Shown piece by piece: positions 52,540 to 60,880 of a stretch of 64,000 nt of DNA. The stretch is from NCBI GenBank assembly GCA_016715905.1, contig JADJXI010000005.1, forward strand, positions 372,001-436,000, read 5' to 3'. The DNA is from Sphingobacteriaceae bacterium. Its GTDB lineage: Bacteria; Bacteroidota; Bacteroidia; B-17B0; Aurantibacillaceae. Positions within the stretch are counted from its first letter, which is position 1. Every line of letters starts with the position of its first letter. The translations under genes were made by a program, and so were the position numbers. The notes under the pieces were generated by a model, which did not search any database, was not told the origin of the DNA, and saw only the letters and a list, made by a program, of their open reading frames with translations.

Positions 52540-53103
52540 ATGGATTACGTTTACGTAAAAGCAATTCATATCATTTTTATAGTTACCTGGTTTGCCGCCT
52601 TGTTTTATATTGTAAGACTTTTTATTTACAATGCCGAGGCGCAATTAAAAAATGAAATTGAAAAAACGGTTTTGACACAGCAATTCTTAATCATGCAAAA
52701 AAGATTGTGGTACATCATTGGATGGCCGGGTATGATTGGAAGTTTAATCTTTGGATGGTGGATGATCTTTTTAAATCCCGCTTTGCTCACCTTACCTTGG
52801 ATGTGGCTAAAATTAATTGCTGTTACCTTATTAGTAGTTTATCATTTGCAATGTCAACGTATATTAAGCCAACAAAAACAAGGCATTTTTAAATTATCAT
52901 CCACCAAACTTCGTCTTTTTAATGAATTAGCTACTATACTGCTGGTGGCTATTGTGTTTTTGGTAGTTGTAAAATCTACTTCCGGATTAATATGGGGAGT
53001 ATTGGGATTGATTATTTTTGGTGGGATTTTATTTGTCGTAATAAAATTGTACAAGAAAAAACTGGAACAAAAGGAACAAACAGAAATTAATAAATCCAAT
53101 TAA
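52540..53103 (+). CDS. HemJ-like protoporphyrinogen oxidase / CopD-family membrane protein
   Basis: 187 residues with four membrane helices. The start, VKAIHIIFIVTWFAALFYIV with His10 and the RLFIYNAEA segment, then LWYIIGWPGMIGSLIFGWWM and HLQCQRILSQQKQG with Lys/Arg residues, match HemJ (UPF0093). HemJ oxidises protoporphyrinogen IX in haem synthesis in many bacteria lacking HemG/HemY. The family is also annotated CopD-like, so the assignment is not certain. It follows carA with no gap. Its 3' end overlaps the HU/SPOR gene by four bases. Confidence 0.82.
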   Translation: MDYVYVKAIHIIFIVTWFAALFYIVRLFIYNAEAQLKNEIEKTVLTQQFLIMQKRLWYIIGWPGMIGSLIFGWWMIFLNPALLTLPWMWLKLIAVTLLVVYHLQCQRILSQQKQGIFKLSSTKLRLFNELATILLVAIVFLVVVKSTSGLIWGVLGLIIFGGILFVVIKLYKKKLEQKEQTEINKSN

Positions 53104-54164
53104 TTGGTTTTTCGGATCCAGGCTTTTGGACACAGATCTTTAATAGAATTTAATTTATCCAGCGCATTCAATTTTGTATTGTAACCTCCGGCGCTTACTA
53201 CATATAAATTTCTTTCATTTTTACCTGACATGAATGCTTTAATTCCTTTTGATTTTAGCTGCTTGATAAGCTTTTGAGCGTTGCTTTTTACACCAAAACA
53301 ACCTAAAACAACTTCAAAATCTCCTCTTTTATTGATTGTAGATTCTTCTGTAGTTTTCGGGTGAACTAATTCGGTTACTTCAAAGGTTTTAACTGCAATT
53401 ACTTTATGCTCTTCCAATTCAATATATGCAATACCATTTACATCGGAGGTATAATTAGTTTTTTCAACGTGCATCTCATTTAATATTAATTCCGGATATT
53501 GTATTAAATCGTACGTACTTTTTTGATTGTCACCTCCAATTGCAGCTTTTAGTTTTCCGCTAATTTTAGTGTTTGAAACAAAAACCAATAAGCCTGAAAA
53601 TAAGAGTGCAAGAATAACTGCTGCCCAGGCTATTTGTCGGTATTTTTTAACCGGATTTGTTGCCGTTTTTTGCGTGGCAATAATTCTATCCTCTGTTTCA
53701 ATTATGATGTTCTGTTCAATTGGACTAAGTTCTTTTACACTTAAAGCTGATAAACCAAATTGCGATTTAAGGAAATTGGTATTTGTGTCGGCTTCAAATT
53801 GAATATTTCCTTCGAAATCCGTGTAAAAAAAGCCAATATTATCGATGTTTAATCTCCCTTTTGTTTTGAGAATAGACGAACAATAAGCAGCAAACTCATT
53901 TAAGTGAATTCTGGCGTCCTGGGCCGTACAATTTAGCTTTTCCTTCAACCAAAGTAAAAGCAAACCATCATCTTGTTTTAATTGAACGTTAAAACCAATA
54001 GCCAAAGAAGGGGGATATAATAAACTTGAATTAGCGCTAAAATGAGCATCTGATTTCTTTAATACAAAGCCTCCGAATCCGGGAATAACCAAAAAATCAT
54101 GCTTGTGCAATAATTCTTCAATGCCGGTAATTATTTGTCTTTGAATGTTCAAAATGGGTTGCAA
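53100..54164 (-). CDS. HU-CCDC81 and SPOR domain membrane protein
   Basis: 354 residues: an HU-like CCDC81 domain (about 1-140: HDFLVIPGFGGFVLKKSDA, DDGLLLLWLKEKLN), one membrane helix (about 177-195), a linker and a C-terminal SPOR domain (about 280-354: FEVVLGCFGVKSNAQKLIKQ, NLYVVSAGGYNTKLNALDKL). SPOR binds denuded glycan at division sites; the N-terminal domain is DNA-binding-like and cytoplasmic. The combination is typical of Bacteroidota. It is convergent with the hemJ-like gene. Confidence 0.88.
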   Translation of the reverse strand: MQPILNIQRQIITGIEELLHKHDFLVIPGFGGFVLKKSDAHFSANSSLLYPPSLAIGFNVQLKQDDGLLLLWLKEKLNCTAQDARIHLNEFAAYCSSILKTKGRLNIDNIGFFYTDFEGNIQFEADTNTNFLKSQFGLSALSVKELSPIEQNIIIETEDRIIATQKTATNPVKKYRQIAWAAVILALLFSGLLVFVSNTKISGKLKAAIGGDNQKSTYDLIQYPELILNEMHVEKTNYTSDVNGIAYIELEEHKVIAVKTFEVTELVHPKTTEESTINKRGDFEVVLGCFGVKSNAQKLIKQLKSKGIKAFMSGKNERNLYVVSAGGYNTKLNALDKLNSIKDLCPKAWIRKTN

Positions 54165-54272
54165 ATATAGCTTTACTACTCAAATATAGCCATTCTGAAA
54201 GCCTTTATCCACAATTTTTTTCAAATACTATTAAAATCAATTAAATTTTTCGTCAATTTAAATCAAGAATGG

Positions 54273-54280
54273 TATTTTTG
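54273..54280 (+). promoter_or_regulatory. -7 box (TATTTTTG) before the DUF1571 gene
   Basis: An exact TAnnTTTG match only 7 bases before the ATG at 54288, implying a near-leaderless message. No TTG is seen at the expected distance. Confidence 0.4.
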
Positions 54281-54287
54281 CGCTTCT

Positions 54288-55145
54288 ATGCAATTTAAAT
54301 TCCGTTTATGCCTTTATGGAGCGTTGATGTTGTTGGGCATAAATATGTCTATTGCTCAAATAAAGCAAGATTTAGATTGCAAATCAGTTCTTGAAAAAGC
54401 CTTAAAATCAATTGATGAGGTGAAAAGTTTAAAGTATCACCTGCGTATTACGGAAAGAGGTAAAAAGGGCTATAATTTTTATGAGAGCTCTGTTAAGTTT
54501 CAAAAAAATCCACGAAAAATATATCTGTATATCAAAGGTATAGAAGTGTTGTGGGTAAAGGGTACCAATAGGGGCAAAGCTTTAGTAAAACCTAATTCAT
54601 TTCCTTACATTAATCTTAATTTGGACCCTATGGGTTCATTAATGCGTCAAGATCAACACCATACTTTAAATGAAATGGGTTATGATTATTTCGCAACTAT
54701 AATTGATCACACAATTAAGGATATAGGTGATAAATTTGATAATGTATTTTCATTAGGTGAAGAAGAAAGAATTAACAACAGAAATTGTTATAAAATTCAA
54801 ATCAATAATAAAGAGTTTGGTTATACTACTTACACAGTAGGTGAAAATGAAAGTATCACAAGTATTGCACGTAAATTTTTCATCAGCGAATACATGATTT
54901 TAGAAAAGAATCCAAAGTTTAACGATTATTTTGACATTTTAAAAAAGGGCCAGGTAATTAATATTCCCAATTCATACGGTAAACTAGTTACTATTTATAT
55001 TGATAAGTTGTACTTTCTTCCCATCAGTGTAAAAGTTATTGATGATAAAGGTTTGTACGAGGAATACAATTATCATTTCCTTCAGGTAAATCCTACTTTT
55101 AATGACACGGAATTTACCAAAGATTATCACGAGTATAAATTTTAG
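54288..55145 (+). CDS. DUF1571 protein with inserted LysM domain, exported
   Basis: 285 residues: signal peptide (NMSIAQ), then DUF1571 (about 25-160: KSVLEKALKSIDEVKSLKYH, SFPYINLNLDPMGSLMRQDQH, EERINNRNCYKIQINN), then a LysM domain inserted at about 185-230 (YTVGENESITSIARKFFIS, LKKGQVINIPNSYGK), and a DUF1571 end (LPISVKVIDDKGLYEEYNY). DUF1571 proteins resemble outer-membrane lipoprotein carrier folds; LysM binds N-acetylglucosamine in peptidoglycan. An envelope role anchored to the wall is plausible but inferred. Confidence 0.8.
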   Translation: MQFKFRLCLYGALMLLGINMSIAQIKQDLDCKSVLEKALKSIDEVKSLKYHLRITERGKKGYNFYESSVKFQKNPRKIYLYIKGIEVLWVKGTNRGKALVKPNSFPYINLNLDPMGSLMRQDQHHTLNEMGYDYFATIIDHTIKDIGDKFDNVFSLGEEERINNRNCYKIQINNKEFGYTTYTVGENESITSIARKFFISEYMILEKNPKFNDYFDILKKGQVINIPNSYGKLVTIYIDKLYFLPISVKVIDDKGLYEEYNYHFLQVNPTFNDTEFTKDYHEYKF

Positions 55146-55235
55146 AGTTTTTGTTGTTCAATTCCCTAATTATCAACTTTTAACTTCTTTCATGATTTAA
55201 TTTTTGCAATTTTAATCTACCATTTAATTAAATAG

Positions 55236-56003
55236 ATGAAAAATTATTTAGGCAAAAAATTTATTCAAATAAGCAAATACCCTTTTCTCTTTTTGTTGCT
55301 AATTTGGATCGTGTTTTTCATCCAAACTTCGTATCGTTTCAATTTTGTAAAATGGGGTGTTTTACCCCGCGAAACGCAGGGCCTGCCCGGAATTTTTACT
55401 TCTGTTTTTATTCATGGAGACTTAGATCACATTCTCTCTAATTCGTTTCCGATTTTTATTTTAGGTCTTATGCTCTTTTTCTTTTATTCTAAAATTGCCC
55501 GTCAAGTGTTTGTTTGGATTTGGTTAATTTCAGGAATTTGGCTGTGGATTGGCGGAAGAAATAATCCGGATTATCCAATTTATCATGTAGGTGCAAGTAC
55601 ATTAATTTACGGCTTAGCCACTTTTTTATTTTTTAGCGGAATTTTCAGAAAACATTTACGCCTTATGGTGGTGAGCGCTTTGGTTGTATTTCTTTACGGA
55701 AGCATAATGTGGGGTATTTTCCCCTTAAAACAGGAAATTAGTTGGGAAGGGCATTTGTTCGGAGCCATTGCCGGGCTATTGGTGGCTTTTAATTTTAGAA
55801 AAGAGGGACCGCAACGTTTTGTTTACGAATGGGAAAATGAAACAGAAACGGAGGCAGATGTTTTGGAGACTGAAGAAGAGCGTGATTGGAAAGAAATTAA
55901 TGATAAAAATGTGGTTGATAATAACCATAACGATATTAAAATAAATTATATCTATAAAAAATTTGAGGATTCCTTGCCTAAAAATTTTGGTGATGATAAC
56001 TAA
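55236..56003 (+). CDS. Rhomboid-family intramembrane serine protease
   Basis: 255 residues with six or seven helices. The catalytic Ser is in GASTLIYGL (about residue 124), and the His in EGHLFGAIAG (about 177). The FIHGDLDHILSNS segment matches the HxxxN oxyanion motif. It would cut transmembrane proteins within the membrane. The C-terminal tail (about 195-255) is acidic and cytoplasmic. Downstream, 36 bases on, is the SRPBCC gene; they might share a transcript. Confidence 0.9.
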   Translation: MKNYLGKKFIQISKYPFLFLLLIWIVFFIQTSYRFNFVKWGVLPRETQGLPGIFTSVFIHGDLDHILSNSFPIFILGLMLFFFYSKIARQVFVWIWLISGIWLWIGGRNNPDYPIYHVGASTLIYGLATFLFFSGIFRKHLRLMVVSALVVFLYGSIMWGIFPLKQEISWEGHLFGAIAGLLVAFNFRKEGPQRFVYEWENETETEADVLETEEERDWKEINDKNVVDNNHNDIKINYIYKKFEDSLPKNFGDDN

Positions 56004-56039
56004 TTACTTAGTTTTAATATAAATTTAAAATAAACTAAT

Positions 56040-57044
56040 ATGAAAAAAGTTGGAATTGCCATTGCTGTACTCTTTGTAATATATTTAGTATTAGCCCTGG
56101 TTGGGCCTACTGAAGTAAAAGTTGAAAGAAATATTTCTATAAGTTCAAGTGCGGATGCAGTGAAACCCTACTTAACGAATTTAAAATTATTTCATGATAA
56201 ATGGAGCCCATGGACAGAAAAAGATCCTGCCGCCGAAGTGAAATATATAGGTACAGCCGGTGAAGCAGGCCATTTATTTTCATGGAATTCTAAAGTGGAA
56301 GAAGTGGGTACCGGCACTTTGGAGCTTGTATGTGTAACAAGTGATAGTGTAGTGCAAAGATTAGCATTTGAAGGAATGGGTGATTCAAAGGCTTATTATA
56401 TTTTGAAAGAAAATGAAGGCAAAACCGAAGTTACTTGGGGCATGCAAATGAAAGCACCATTCTTCTTCAGACCAATGATGATGTTTATGAATATGGATAA
56501 AATGATTGGCCCCGATTATGAAAAAGGATTAGCTTCTTTAAAAAAGGTAGTTGAAGAAACTCCGGCTTCAAGTGGACAAGCGGAATTTGCGATTAAAGAA
56601 ATAGAATGGCCTGAGGTTTATTATGCCGGCACAAAATTTGAGACTGTAAAGTTTAATGATTTAAAAAATTATTTCGGCAATAATTTACCTGCAATTTTTC
56701 AGGCTTTGGAATCACAAAAGGTGCAACCCGAATCGGCTCCATCCGCTATATACAATTGGTATGATGAAGAAAAGGGTGAAACTAATTTAGCGGCTGCGGT
56801 AAAAGTTTCAAAAGGTACTAATTTGAAAGGTTTTGAAATTCACACTTTTCCGGCTTGTAAAGTTCTGCATATTGAATTTTTCGGGAATTATGAAAAAATT
56901 GGCGATGCGCACATGGCTATGGATGCTTATTTGAAATCCCAGGGATTAACTAATGGTCCGGTTTTTGAAGAATATGTAACAGATCCTATGAAGGAAGCAG
57001 ACACGAGTAAATGGCTAACCAACATTTATTACACATTAAAATAA
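56040..57044 (+). CDS. SRPBCC-domain protein fused to a GyrI-like effector-binding domain
   Basis: 334 residues: N-terminal hydrophobic helix (about 5-20), an SRPBCC/polyketide-cyclase-type domain (about 28-175: KVERNISISSSADAVKPYL, DKWSPWTEKDPAAEV), and a C-terminal GyrI/AraC-effector-binding domain (about 190-334: PAIFQALESQKVQPESAPS, GFEIHTFPACKVLHIEFFG). Both bind small hydrophobic molecules. The ligand is unknown. It may be an anchored binding protein. It ends before a bidirectional terminator shared with the nnr gene. Confidence 0.82.
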   Translation: MKKVGIAIAVLFVIYLVLALVGPTEVKVERNISISSSADAVKPYLTNLKLFHDKWSPWTEKDPAAEVKYIGTAGEAGHLFSWNSKVEEVGTGTLELVCVTSDSVVQRLAFEGMGDSKAYYILKENEGKTEVTWGMQMKAPFFFRPMMMFMNMDKMIGPDYEKGLASLKKVVEETPASSGQAEFAIKEIEWPEVYYAGTKFETVKFNDLKNYFGNNLPAIFQALESQKVQPESAPSAIYNWYDEEKGETNLAAAVKVSKGTNLKGFEIHTFPACKVLHIEFFGNYEKIGDAHMAMDAYLKSQGLTNGPVFEEYVTDPMKEADTSKWLTNIYYTLK

Positions 57045-57058
57045 ATTGATACGCCATA

Positions 57059-57088
57059 AAACTCCCGGACTCTTATTCGGGAGTTTTT
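57059..57088. terminator. Bidirectional terminator spanning the nnr stop codon
   Basis: AACTCCCG-loop-CGGGAGTT with A and T tails on each side. The nnr stop (57073-57075) lies in the loop, so the same hairpin ends both convergent transcripts. Confidence 0.75.
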
Positions 57089-58602
57089 AATTTCTCCAGG
57101 ATTTTGAATGCCTTAGGTAATTCGTTTATTACATCGGATATCAAAATAGATTCCTCACTCATATTTTCAGAACACAAGTCGGCTGCCATTCCGTGTATAT
57201 AAACTCCTATTAGAGATGCTTGCGGCGCATTGTATCCTCTGCTTAAAAGTCCTAAAATAATTCCGGTTAAAGCATCTCCGCTTCCGCCTTTGGCTAGTCC
57301 CGGATTTCCCGTTGAATTAAAATAAACATGTCCATCCGGCATCGCTATGGAAGTATGAGCACCTTTAAGAATTACAATGATGTTATATTTTACCGCTAAT
57401 TCAATTTGTTTTGCTACGCGCTCAAAATCATCAATACATTTTCCTACTAGTCGTTCAAATTCTTTTACATGTGGAGTTAAAATGGTGTTTGGGATTAAAA
57501 AATTAAACCAGGTTTTGTTTTCACTCAAAATATTTAAACCATCTGCATCAATAATTAATTTACCGGTATAAAATTGCAAGATTTTTTTTAAAACAGTTTG
57601 CGTTTCTTCCTGTGTTCCAATTCCCGGCCCAAAAGCAATGGCTTCATAATTTTCTGGTTTTTCAACAGAAGTGATAAATGAAGAATGTTCATCCAAACTA
57701 TGCATGGCCTCAGGCAACTTAATAGTTAATGATTTTAATACTGACTTACAAGAATGAAGAGTTAATAATCCTGCACCACTACGTAAGCAAGCTTCTGAAC
57801 ATATTAGTGCTGCGCCGGGTTTATCTTTGGCCCCGGCTAAAATTAGTGCATGTCCAAACTTTCCTTTATGATCAAATTTATTTCTTAACCTCAATAAATG
57901 AATTATAGTTTCGGTTTGTATAAAGTGCATATTGCTTTTTTGTTCAGCAATTCCTGTTGCATGTAACCCAATGGGAATTATTTCAAAATGAGGGACGAAT
58001 TTTTGATTCTCGGGCATCAAAAAAGCGAGTTTAGGAAGTTCTAAAGAAAGGGTGAGTGTAGAGTGTATAATATTTTTTTCATCGAAAGAGGAAGTGTCGG
58101 TTTTTAAACCACTTGGTACATCTATACTAATTATATGTTTAAAGTTATGGTTAAACCATCCGATAATTTCGCTTAGGTTTTCTTCCACATGTCCTTTTAT
58201 TCCGGTACCTAAAATTGCGTCTATTAAAATACGATTTGCTGTTAGTTTTAACTTTTCAAGATCATCTGCACATGAAATCGGTATTATCACATCCGGATAA
58301 TTACCCTTTAGTTTTTTAAAATTTACCTCAGCATCCGATGAGTATTTATTTTTAACTCGTAGGGCAAGTACTTTTACATTATATTTTTTGCTCAATAATA
58401 ATCTGGCAATGGCAAATCCATCTCCACCATTATTACCTTCGCCGCAGGCTATAAAAATGGATTGTTGATTGGTTATTAATTCACTTAATCTTTTCGCACA
58501 TGACAAGGCAGCCCTTTCCATTAAATCAATGGATGAAATAGGTTCGTTTTGTATGGTAAAAGCATCAGCTAATTTAATTTTATCCGATAAAAGAATATCC
58601 AT
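57073..58602 (-). CDS. nnr: Bifunctional NAD(P)H-hydrate repair enzyme (epimerase + dehydratase)
   Basis: 509 residues, normal for fused Nnr. NnrE epimerase at about 1-205 (IACGEGNNGGDGFAIARLL, ISIDVPSGLKTDT), NnrD dehydratase at about 230-505 (ALILAGAKDKPGAALICS, AIAFGPGIGTQEETQ, IIDADGLNILSE and NPGLAKGGSGDALTGIILGL). It repairs damaged NADH/NADPH hydrates, using ATP or ADP for dehydration. It lies one base after the stop of the small Cys-rich protein gene, so the two are probably one transcript. Confidence 0.95.
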   Translation of the reverse strand: MDILLSDKIKLADAFTIQNEPISSIDLMERAALSCAKRLSELITNQQSIFIACGEGNNGGDGFAIARLLLSKKYNVKVLALRVKNKYSSDAEVNFKKLKGNYPDVIIPISCADDLEKLKLTANRILIDAILGTGIKGHVEENLSEIIGWFNHNFKHIISIDVPSGLKTDTSSFDEKNIIHSTLTLSLELPKLAFLMPENQKFVPHFEIIPIGLHATGIAEQKSNMHFIQTETIIHLLRLRNKFDHKGKFGHALILAGAKDKPGAALICSEACLRSGAGLLTLHSCKSVLKSLTIKLPEAMHSLDEHSSFITSVEKPENYEAIAFGPGIGTQEETQTVLKKILQFYTGKLIIDADGLNILSENKTWFNFLIPNTILTPHVKEFERLVGKCIDDFERVAKQIELAVKYNIIVILKGAHTSIAMPDGHVYFNSTGNPGLAKGGSGDALTGIILGLLSRGYNAPQASLIGVYIHGMAADLCSENMSEESILISDVINELPKAFKILEKLKTPE

Positions 58603-58603
58603 A

Positions 58604-58717
58604 TTAATGGCAGTTACAATTTTTATCGCAAGCGTTTTTTTTCTTTACTCCGGTAAATTTTACAATTAACCATATTAAGGCAGATATCACTAAAATTCCG
58701 ATTCCTATTTCTTGCAT
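58604..58717 (-). CDS. Small membrane protein with Cys-rich tail (FeoB-associated-like)
   Basis: 37 residues: MQEIGIGILVISALIWLIVK as a single membrane helix, then a basic KKKNACDKNCNCH tail with three Cys. This form, one helix plus a cytoplasmic cysteine tail, matches small FeoB-associated Cys-rich proteins, but no feoB is present here. The ATG at 58717 is clear and the stop is one base before the nnr start. A metal-related role is an inference from the tail only. Confidence 0.6.
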   Translation of the reverse strand: MQEIGIGILVISALIWLIVKFTGVKKKNACDKNCNCH

Positions 58718-58767
58718 AATTAAAATTAGTGGTTTAAATATTAATCGAAAATGATTTTAGACATGCT

Positions 58768-60639
58768 TTACTTTTTTAATACCGGCAAGATGATTCCAGA
58801 CGCTGTTTCTTCCTGGTGAAAAATTTTAATATCACATGGAATAAAATCTTTATCCTCACATTTATAAATATTAACGAATTGTTGAGGATTTCGGTCAAAT
58901 AAGGGAAACCAGGAACTTTGAATCTGTATCATTAATTTATGTCCTTTTTTAAAGGTGTGGGCTACATCGGGCAATTCAAATTTTACGGTTTCTACTTTGC
59001 CGGGTGTAAAGGCTTCGGGTTTTTCAAAACTATTGCGATATCTGCCGCGCATGATTTCTCCTCGCACCAACATTTGATATCCGGCCATTTCAGCGTTTTG
59101 ATTTTCTTCTGCACAGCAATAATTATTTTCGTATGCAAAATCATTCGGGTAAACATCTATTAATTTAACAACAAAATCCGCATCGGTATTGGATATACTT
59201 ACTTTCAAATCTGCTGTTAGTGGTCCGGCCAGTGTTAAATCTTCTTCTAATATTTCTGTTTCAAAAACCAAAACATCTGTTCTGCGTGCGGCAAATCTTT
59301 GATCGTCGCTCATATATTCTCTTGTTCTTCGTAAATGTACGTCTTCTGTATACGGCACCGGTTTTTTAGGATCACTTCTGTATGAAGTAAAAGCACTTGG
59401 TTCGGTTGGTTTCTTAAACGATAATTTTTCTCCTGAATTAAAATAAACTGTTTTGTATTCAATATTTTTAGGAGGCCATTGTTCAAATGTTTTCCACTCG
59501 TTTTCTCCGGAGAAAAAAATATTGGCTTCAGCTAATTTATTTCCGGTACCCAGTCCTCTTAAATAATATTCAAAAAACGGCACTTCAATGTTATCCTGAT
59601 AGTACACTGCTGTTTTTGCACCAAAACGAATATTGCCTAATGCTGTTCCGTTACCGGAGTGCCATGCTCCATGCGACCAAGGTCCCATCACCAATCTATT
59701 TTCGGTAGTTGAACATTGCTTTTCAATTGCTTTGTACAAATTCCAGGCGCCGTAACAATCTTCGGCATCAAAGGTTCCGCCAACTGTTAATATGGAAGCA
59801 CCAATAATTTTACATCCTTTTCGGGCATTTCTTTCTTTCCACCAATTATCGTAATCCGGGTGTTCAAACATTTCATTCCAGAATATAATAGAGTCGCCCA
59901 TTAATTTGCTGAAATTTTTTAAGGCCCCGGTTTTTAAATAAAAATTGTAATTGTCTTTTTCTTTAAAATCAAATTTTCTTCCATAATGTTCAATAGGTTT
60001 CGGACGTGGCACTCCGAAACTGTAATAAAAACTAAATCCATCCATTAATGCAAACGCTCCATTGTGATGAAAATCGTCGCCTAAAAACCATTCGGTTACC
60101 GGTGCTTGCGGACTAACTGCTTTAAGTGCCGGATGATTACTTAAAGCGGCCATGGTACTATAAAATCCGGGATATGAAACGCCAAAAACGCCAACTTTAC
60201 CGTTATTATTCGGAATATTTTTCACCATCCAGTCAATTGCATCATAACTATCACTAGCCTCATCCGTTTCTTTTCCTTTTTTGTGTTCATTAAAAGGTCT
60301 TACGTCTGCAAATTCACCCTCACTCATATATCTTCCTCGTACATCCTGCAATACCATAATGTATCCTTTTTTAGCGTATTTAAGCCAGCTTTTACTGTAT
60401 AAACGCGGCGTACAAATATTTTTTTCATAAGGAGAACAGGAGTAAGGAGTTCGCATCATTAAAATAGGATGCTTTTCATTTTTATCCTTAGGTTCATAAA
60501 TAGCCGTATAAAGTTTAATTCCATCACGCATTTCAATCATGACCACATTTTTGGAATAATTACTTACAAACCATGTACTATCGGCATTTTGCGCCAAAAA
60601 ACAGAAGGGTAGTAAAAATAAAATCAATAAATTTCTCAT
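58768..60639 (-). CDS. CocE/NonD-family alpha/beta hydrolase (X-Pro dipeptidyl-peptidase type)
   Basis: 623 residues with a signal peptide (FLLPFCFLAQ). The N-terminal hydrolase has the nucleophile in GVFGVSYPGFYSTMAALS (GxSYxG) and a candidate His in GPWSHGAWH. The C-terminal jellyroll domain (about 440-623: LTLAGPLTADLKVSISNTDAD, HKLMIQIQSSWFPLF) is the PepX_C domain. Members hydrolyse esters, acyl groups or Xaa-Pro peptides. Secretion to the periplasm is likely. It is divergent from ftsK, and 50 bases upstream of the Cys-rich protein gene. Confidence 0.9.
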   Translation of the reverse strand: MRNLLILFLLPFCFLAQNADSTWFVSNYSKNVVMIEMRDGIKLYTAIYEPKDKNEKHPILMMRTPYSCSPYEKNICTPRLYSKSWLKYAKKGYIMVLQDVRGRYMSEGEFADVRPFNEHKKGKETDEASDSYDAIDWMVKNIPNNNGKVGVFGVSYPGFYSTMAALSNHPALKAVSPQAPVTEWFLGDDFHHNGAFALMDGFSFYYSFGVPRPKPIEHYGRKFDFKEKDNYNFYLKTGALKNFSKLMGDSIIFWNEMFEHPDYDNWWKERNARKGCKIIGASILTVGGTFDAEDCYGAWNLYKAIEKQCSTTENRLVMGPWSHGAWHSGNGTALGNIRFGAKTAVYYQDNIEVPFFEYYLRGLGTGNKLAEANIFFSGENEWKTFEQWPPKNIEYKTVYFNSGEKLSFKKPTEPSAFTSYRSDPKKPVPYTEDVHLRRTREYMSDDQRFAARRTDVLVFETEILEEDLTLAGPLTADLKVSISNTDADFVVKLIDVYPNDFAYENNYCCAEENQNAEMAGYQMLVRGEIMRGRYRNSFEKPEAFTPGKVETVKFELPDVAHTFKKGHKLMIQIQSSWFPLFDRNPQQFVNIYKCEDKDFIPCDIKIFHQEETASGIILPVLKK

Positions 60640-60880
60640 TGTTTTTTAGTTTATAAAAGGATTTCAAAAATAAGTATTCCATTGGGCAATGCAAGTCATT
60701 TTTAGAGGGTAATTTAGATTTTTAACACGATTTACCCACAATCATGCGGATTTGTCTAAAAAGTCGTGACTTTAGTGTAACTAAAGCATAAATCCTGCAT
60801 TTTCATTAACAAAGCTTCGTTTAAAACAATACCTTATGGGTATGTTTTCTGAGCAACACTTCCTTTAATTTTAAAGGTTA
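60640..60880. other. Intergenic region between the hydrolase and ftsK
   Basis: 241 bases, AT-rich. No gene. It must hold the promoters of both divergent genes, but I see no exact TAnnTTTG match. A short inverted repeat CCTTTAA-TTTTAAAGG-type at 60862-60877 lies just before the ftsK start. Nothing else stands out. Confidence 0.5.
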
